DNA from: Paralichthys olivaceus
Taxonomy: Eukaryota; Chordata; Actinopteri; Pleuronectiformes; Paralichthyidae
Direction: 5' to 3'
Length of the DNA: 64,000 bases
NCBI RefSeq assembly: GCF_024713975.1
Contig: NC_091100.1
Coordinates: 19,043,501-19,107,500 of the forward strand
This document shows, one piece after another, positions 57,133 through 64,000 of this stretch. Below the pieces are notes generated by a model that ran no database searches, had not been told where the DNA came from, and saw only the letters and a list, made by a program, of their open reading frames with translations. How positions within the stretch are numbered: position 1 is the first letter of the stretch; each line of letters begins with the position of its first letter. The position numbers were made by a program, and so were the translations under genes.

Positions 57133-59913
57133 CCACGGCACAAAGTTCCTTAAAAAACACAAAAGAGATGTATGAAATCATACGTTCACATTACAGTCAT
57201 CACTCTACTTTGTCAGTGTTTGTACTCACCTTGGCGAGAATGAGTGGAAATCCAGCAGATGGTGAAAAAGTTGTTTGTGTATTTTGCCCAGTGAGCGAGA
57301 GCATGAGAATTTATAGGCTTGCCTCTGTGTGCAGAGGATAACAGGACGTGCTCATTGGTGAAACACATTAGCAGGTCATTGATAGCGCTGGTCCGATAGA
57401 ACATTAAAAAAGTTACTTATTAATCAAAGTAGGACAAAAGGATTAGATTCAAACATAACTGGCACACACGTCAAAGCCGTGAGTCAATATGTTTTATGGT
57501 TCTTCAATCGTTCGCAGGTCAACATAATGGAGACATTTTGGTTTTGACAGGTTTGCACATTCCAGCGCTTATAACCTCCTTCTGTCAACAGCTGGGACAG
57601 ACTGATGTAGTGGATGGACATATACATTAAGAGGTCCAAGGTCCAAGCATTTAACAGCATCTCAGTGTTTTCGTGTTCAGGCTTTTCCAATCAGTTTGAC
57701 TGAACAAATACCATTTGCGTCAGTTTCTGGAAATTGTTTGGTAGAAGTATATTTCAACTAGAATGGTGATCATTAGAGCACATACCTCCACCAAGGCCAA
57801 ACAGTCCCCTTGAATTCAGTTGAGCTGAACCAGATTAAGCAAACTCATAGATATCAGTTCCCTTAATATGTCTGATTTTGAAAACTCAAGATCCGTATGT
57901 TATTCTTTTACATCAAGATCCATGAATTACTGACTGAGAAATTGAGAAAAATTAAAAAACGCCCAATCTCACAATGTTACGAAAAGTGAAAGGAAATTCC
58001 TGATCTGAATTCACATGGAAATTTAATGAGTCTTTTTTTTGACACGTCCCATCCATCCAGCCAGTTCATACAAAAAAATGTGTCACCATGCATAATCATA
58101 TCGGCAATGTATGTTTCTGCCTTTCTCACTGTATTTGAAACGTTTTTAAAACGGAATAAAGAGGTCTCTTTGAAGTTAGGATATTTCCCAATATCTGAAA
58201 AGGATTTATTGTTTTTACCACATTGACACGTCTTAACTCTTATCACCATTTACTGGAATCACTGGCTGCTGCTTGTATTGATTTTTGTCGTCGATGGAAA
58301 TATTTCAAAATACACTTCTTTTATTAGTGGTGGATTTATTACTACAAGGTAAATGGTTGATGTTTTTACAACACTTGATGTTGGTATGTGTGTTCTCAGT
58401 GTTACTGAAAGTGAGCAACAGTTCAAACACCCCCTTAGATGCTATTCAAAAATCATTGCTACATAAATGTAACTTTAAGTCACACCACACTGAGAAAGTC
58501 TTTGTACAGCTCTTAGAAAAATATGATTAATATTTGTTGCTATATAGTGCTTTTAAAATAAGGGATTACAAAGTGCTTAGAGTGACAAATCAGACACAGG
58601 AGGCTCAGGGGTGATCACAAAAATGCTTTAACACTGATAAAAAGCATCCAAGTTAAAGATGGTGTCACGAAAAAGAAAATAACATTAACAATAAATAGAA
58701 GACGACATAACATAAAAGCAAATAAAAACAAATACAAAGAACAAAAGCAGCAAAACATAGAAAGATTAGACTGAATCAGCAAACCTTATCTCCTAAGGGA
58801 GATTGTTCTTCATTCTGATAACAAGACAAATAATCAGTAATCAAAACTGAAAGCACAGAACACAATACATCACCTTGGACTTTGGTGCATGCTCTGATTT
58901 TTGTCCCATTTCTTTGTGGGACTGGCCTTACTCAAGGCACATGGTAGTGAAAGGAGGTCATGCTTTAAATCAGCATTTGTTTTTCAGTTAGCAAGATTAC
59001 ATAAAAACTATGAGACAGATTGCCACAAAACTTCAGGGAGGAAGCCATTAAATTGAGATGCTTATCCAGAAATGTTTCCAAATTTGGTGGGAGAGCTTCA
59101 TTCAGACGAGACTGGATGTTGGCTGATGACGGCTGAAATAAACTATTCCAGAGTATGTGCATTTGTTCTGCCCAGGATACTTCCCCTAAACAATATATCA
59201 ATCTAATTACATCTGATAGACACTTGTCTTTAACTTTCTGTGTGGAGTTTGGATGTTCTCCCTGTGTCTGTGTGGATTTTCTCTCTAGCTCCATCCTCCC
59301 TGCAACCCTCTAAGGATAAACATCTTAGATAATGTAAGGATGGACGGATCAAATGTATGATTGTGCAGCTTCACTATGACTCAAAAATTGTTGCACGTAA
59401 AAGAAACCCAAACACACATGAAAATATACACTTTTTATTCACTGAAAATCCTTGGAAAGGTACAGTGAAATGGATTTGTAATGTAATACATTGTCTTCGT
59501 CATGAAAAAATAAACTAACTGATAAATTGGTAATCTGTAAATTCAAATTTGGCCTCTGGTAGCTCTCAGAGGGAGTGCTCTGTTAGTAAAATATACATAT
59601 ACCATAAAAAACACATAAAACTCTATAAAACACGTCTGGTCCATTGTTTTTGAGCACAGATAACTTAGTGTTGTAATCTTGAAGATTGCACATCATTTCC
59701 AGAGTCAGGGTTTGCAGATACAAAGTGCAAGGAAGGGTTAGGGTTAGTTCTTATGACGGGAAAAAAGTGTGACATCACTTGGCCATGGGCAGTCTGGATA
59801 ACTGACTGCCAGTAAACAATAATAGTAAATAATTAGTCACTTTGTACATTACAGTCTGATAATCGCATATCAGAAAGTTCACCAATCAGCACTGTGACTG
59901 GACAGTTTCCTTA
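57133..59913. other. Intergenic DNA between the SRCR/ZP gene and slc26a11
   Basis: No gene seen. It contains family A copies at 57760-58025 (reverse orientation) and 58970-59045 (partial, forward). A minus-strand AATAAA at 59439-59434 is a candidate poly(A) signal for slc26a11, 475 bases after its stop. The SRCR/ZP promoter must lie close above 57132; a minus-strand TATA-like element is not clear. Confidence 0.5.
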
Positions 59914-62900
59914 TCAGTCATCCAGGAGGCGTCCTGACTCAACTTGCAGCAGTGCCGCCTCCACACTGTCGGTGTACCTGAGGCCCTCCAGATCAGCCGC
60001 TTGGAGAACCTCCAGAACAGAGAGCTGAGGGAGTGTGTGAGAAGGACACAATAACTCTATATCTAGTTTGTTGTGGTTGTTATAAAAATTAAAATCTGGC
60101 CCAAGATAAAAATATAATCGCACCTGTAATCTGGAAAAGATCAGTTGCACGTCTCGTTGTTTGAACTGTCTCAGCACGTCCCTGAGCTCGCTGATCACCG
60201 TGTAATCTATGATGCTGACGTGATGGCAGTCCAGGACCACTGAGCGCGGAGGAGATGCTGAGGGTGACAATAAGGGGAGAAGAGTGGGTAGATGACAGGA
60301 AAGACAGGAGGGGGCGATGTGAGGTGTCTGATAAACAAAACCTCACCTTTCAGTGCGTGGGTGTGTATGATGTGGCTGAGATACTCTGTGGCTGGAAAAC
60401 TCAGTCCACTGCTCAACTCCATCACTAGTGCACCATGATCAGACACCTGCACACAATACACACACACACACACACTGTTAGCACAACATGGATATACATG
60501 GACTTCATTACAGCCTATAGAGACTGTGGTTAATGGAGAAATCATTTGGGGAGGGGCGAGTAACTCTGCCACTTCTACGACTGATGTGACTGGTTATTCA
60601 AATGTCCCTTATTCAGTCTCTGAAATCTGATAGTGATCTTTCGTCTTTTAGACAGATAATAATATTTCTCTGAAATATCTTCATGTGACCAGGATTATGG
60701 ATAAAACATGATATCACTATAGAAAATGTAATTTTATACAGCAATATAAATCATTATTGTAGAAACAGAGAATCTTTATTTCAACATTTCTGATGAATTA
60801 CATTTTTAAGCTCATGAATTGAAGCTAAAGTTCTATAAATGTGATATTGCATTTAATAAGTCCTGCTTGGTCATTTGGAAAATAACTCAAATTACCATAG
60901 ATATTAAAAAAATAAATACCAACCTTGGAATAAAACGCAATATAAAAGTCTCCTAAGCATTTACTGTCGTCTCATGGCAAATATCATTACACTTCCCAAA
61001 CCTTCCATTAACCAACACAGTGGGTGCAGCGACTCTTTCCCACAGCGTTGTAGAATGAAGTTTAAACCTCATTAACTCAGGTTTTGTTACATGATGAAGT
61101 CTGAGAAGTAGATGATATGAGACGGTGTGGAGCGTTATAAATAATCACAGCAGGAAAATGCACAGCATCCTTTATTTTACTGTGTAGAAGTCTGTTTGCA
61201 GCTCTTGCTGGTTAAAGGCCCTGTTCAGACCTTTTCTTGCCTTAAGTCCGGTTCAGACCTGGTATTAACATCCGTCCTGTCAGATCCGATCACAAGTGGT
61301 CAGCGTTAAGTTCGTATGTTCACACCTGGTATTAAAACACATCCTGAATGTGTCTCCTGTGACCACTTCAAATGCAAATAATCACGCATGTCATTTCTGC
61401 TAACAAAGACCAAATGATGTTGTTTTACCTGGTCTGAGTTTACAAAGTGTGTGATGACAATGATGGTGTGTGTGTCGGCACGAGTGAGTGAGTGTGAGAG
61501 AGAGGTAGACAGGAGACAGGACGGGCTGAGTGAATCTTGAGCAGCTGCTGCGAAGAAAGATTTGACCAATCTAAGAAAAGCATCAGTATTGTGGCTGCAA
61601 GCAAATCAATACGCAGTCCTTCATATGTGGCCCAGGAATCGGCCAAAGAGGTCAAAGGCTGATCCAGTGCATCAGGTGCCTACGCAATAATTTTGTTAAC
61701 TGCACTTATTTGCAAATGACCATCTCTCGTGCCTTTTGAGACAATAGAACCAAAGTTGTGGAACACCCGACCTACATCAAGGTTTGCTGATTCTGTGGAA
61801 TCATTTAAAAACCACAAACCTGTTTAAACAGGAGTTCAGGTGATTTAAGTTTACTGGATATTATTGTTTCGTACTGTGTGTATCTTCTGCTTCTACATTT
61901 TGTATGGTGTAACTTTTTTGGCCTTGAAAAACATTTAGTAACTTGTATGTCTTACTTACTTTACAGAAAACAGTGAGCAAATTAGTGTGCTGCCTTTGAA
62001 ATGAATCATGTGTTCCACAGCAGAACCGTGCACTTACTCACACACGTTCCTGTAAAAGAATATTACTGGACCTTTATCTGGGGTCTGGCCGTGTTGTACA
62101 GCAGTAGGACTCCAGATACAGCCACTCCTCCGATAATACCGTACTGCAGCTGCCAGAAGCTCATCAGGAACGTCACGACAAAAGGCAGCAGGTCCAGCTC
62201 TGTGGAAGTCACATGAGCACTGAGACTTCCAATAAACAGATCACAAGAGAAATGTTGAGGCACAAAATTGAGGAAACACCTACTGCGTATCCTCCACATC
62301 TTAACCACGATGCGGTAATCCACCATGGGAGCAACCGCACAGATGATCACAGCAGCCAGAGAAGCTTTGGGGATGTAGTAGAAGGCCGGCATGAGGAACG
62401 CCAGGGAGAGCAACACGATCACACCTGCAAAACGCCACAGAGGGAGAGGGATATTACTCATTTCTAATCTTAAGAAACACACAAACTCAAGAAAAAGAAG
62501 TCACATAAATACATGGCTTCTAAAGGAACAGCACTTTGTGTGAGGATCTGTTTTAAGAGTAATCCATCTCTTCTGTGGTGAGGATACTCATGGGTGTCTA
62601 AACCTGCAGTTTTATTGGTTGACAGCAAAAAAGCCAAACCAATATCAATCTTTAATGGCAGTTTAACATTGTAAACAAAAAACAGTGATAAATTAACTCT
62701 CTGCATTCACATGCTGGCCGGTCTCTGTTCAATGTTTAAGGAGGCAGAGAAGGGAGAAGGAGTCAACTTGAGACGATCTTGTGATGGAATCAAAACCCGC
62801 AGTAATGTACGGTAACATGTTATGATGCATATGTAACTCGGTAGTCATTAGTGGAGTAGTTCATGGTGGCTTAGAACTCAGGGTCAGACCACAGCCTGTG

Positions 62901-63403
62901 AAGTTCTGTGATTGTATCTACCAGTCAATGTACCCCAAACCTCTGTGGTTGTTCTGGCTACAGTGTCTCCAGGACCATATGTTATCATGATGTCTCACTC
63001 ACACACACACGCATGCACGCGCTCACACACACGAAAACAATACCACTGTACTGGCTTGTAAAGAAACAGGGGAGAGGTGGGGAGAAAAAGTGTTATCACA
63101 GACAACCACAAGAGGGTGGAAGAGAGTTTAAGTGAGTCTTGTCTCACCTGTGACGATCCCTCCAGCTGGAGTACACACACCAGTCTGGGAGTTCACTGCT
63201 GTCCTGGAGGTGAAGACAAACATATGACACTGTAAATACGTGATAGCTCTCTCTCACACACATACACGTACTCACACACACATACACACACCTCCCAAAG
63301 CTGCCGGTGACAGGGTATGCTGACACAAAGGAGCCCATGATGTTGGTCACACCAATTGCCAGCAGCTCCTGGTTGGCATCAATCCTGTAGTCGTTCTGAC
63401 TGG
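59914..63403 (-). CDS. slc26a11: Sodium-independent sulfate/anion transporter SLC26A11, 3' part
   Basis: Seven exons: 63403-63292, 63203-63148, 62424-62284, 62199-62072, 60446-60347, 60257-60124 and 60024-59914 (TGA), 259 C-terminal residues in frame; the 5' exons lie beyond the right edge. It follows human SLC26A11 closely: DYRIDANQELLAIG (human DYHIDANQELLAIG), SAYPVTGSFGRTAVNSQTGV, GVCTPAGGIVTG, YYIPKASLAAVIICAVAP, WRIRKLDLLPFVVTF, GLSFPATEYL. The transmembrane core is followed by a STAS domain (SPPRSVVLDCHHVSIIDYTV). SLC26A11 moves sulfate, chloride and related anions at plasma, lysosomal or endosomal membranes. The C-terminus ends at GRLLDD, roughly 15-20 residues shorter than human. The 1.6-kb intron before the STAS exons is full of mobile-element debris. 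Confidence 0.95.
61226..61660. repeat. MITE-like repeat with TTCAGACCTGGTATTAACAT motif
   Basis: Two tandem forms of the motif, GGTTCAGACCTGGTATTAAC at 61251 and GTTCACACCTGGTATTAAAA at 61319, with GATCCGATCACAAGTGGTCA between them. This wording belongs to a common fish DNA-transposon derivative. The 87-codon minus-strand frame in it is not a gene. Confidence 0.45.
61690..61950 (+). mobile_element. LINE 3'-end remnant in slc26a11 intron
   Basis: Translation gives RAFETIEPKLWNTRPTSRFA and DSVESFKNHK, the end of a fish LINE ORF2, antisense to slc26a11. Confidence 0.55.
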
Positions 63404-64000
63404 CTGAGGACAAACAGGAAGCTCAAATCAACCGACAGTTTGATCAAACACTGTTTCTTCAGTTGCATCAATTCTAGTGCGAGTACAATGTGTAGAAAAG
63501 TTCTGTTGCAACATGACAGTAAATTAAATCTCCTGGTCTAAGGATACATTTGCATGATTTTATATTTAATAAATTTGACATGTTAAAGCGATGAAAAATA
63601 TGTAGAGTGCTACAATGCTAAATGCTAACCCGCTGACGTTCAGCAATCCTCCTAAGTCATTATGGGATAAATGTCGTGTTCATATTCCGAAGCTGAAAAA
63701 AGTCTTTCAAAGCTTGAAATCTAATAAAAAAAGGATTTAGATTATTTGAAAGTAAAGCCATAACATGATGTTTTGATAGGCTGAAAAAGAAATTCAAATC
63801 TCTGCAAACATTAGTTTGTATTTTGAGTTTTTCTTCCTTTAAGCTGCAGCATTCTCAGTTTGTTCTCCAGGTTTGTAACCTTGTAAATGCTGCTCTGAAG
63901 AATGGTGCATGCATGTTGTTTCTGAAACTTTGAAACTTTAGCTTTGTGTGAATCTTTGCAGACGTACACCTGCACTCCTGTTGTAGTTAATTCAGAGTGG
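63404..64000 (-). other. slc26a11 intron running off the window
   Basis: No exon with SLC26-like translation was found between 63404 and the end. AT-rich, no clear repeat. The codon split at 63403 (phase 2) requires an upstream exon outside the window. Confidence 0.55.

Overview
Vertebrate nuclear DNA, almost certainly from a percomorph teleost fish. Genes are split by short GT-AG introns, non-coding DNA is AT-rich and full of (CA/TG)n microsatellites and small transposon remnants, and several genes can be named by direct comparison with known vertebrate proteins. There is nothing prokaryotic, viral or CRISPR-like. I rebuilt exon chains by hand from splice signals and reading phase; every full chain closes with an intact frame.

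Layout. (1) 649-739, minus: first coding exon of the C19orf53 homologue, running off the left edge. (2) 6657-14020, minus: mri1 (methylthioribose-1-phosphate isomerase), six exons. (3) 20152-31932, minus: cc2d1a, 27 coding exons, 993 codons. (4) 33162-36942, plus: a seven-exon gene of 596 codons, head-to-head with cc2d1a and best explained as brme1 (C19orf57). (5) 37912-38595, minus: single-exon nanos3, tail-to-tail with brme1. Genes 1-5 match a human 19p13 neighbourhood. (6) 40657-43902, minus: an ssx2ip (ADIP) family gene without the N-terminal half of the family. (7) 47555-49437, minus: a G-protein gamma subunit of gng5/gng10 type; ssx2ip and GNG5 lie near each other on human 1p22. (8) 50864-57132, minus: a secreted protein with EGF-like, D8C, four SRCR and a ZP domain (uromodulin/GP2/DMBT1-like), with a very recent internal duplication. 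(9) 59914-63403, minus: the 3' half of slc26a11, running off the right edge.

These genes are not one pathway. brme1 (meiotic recombination, inferred) and nanos3 (germ cells) are both germline genes next to housekeeping genes (mri1, cc2d1a). The SRCR/ZP gene looks like a mucosal or defence secreted protein.

Intergenic DNA is mostly decayed repeats: a dispersed repeat of about 350 bp in at least ten copies, LINE 3' ends, and three well-bounded MITEs (two hAT-like with 8-bp target duplications, one Tc1/mariner-like with TA duplication). Points of most interest: the nearly identical SRCR exon pair with its intron, a (TG)59 tract occupying the 3' splice site of a cc2d1a exon, and a MITE inserted inside the 5' splice site of another cc2d1a intron.
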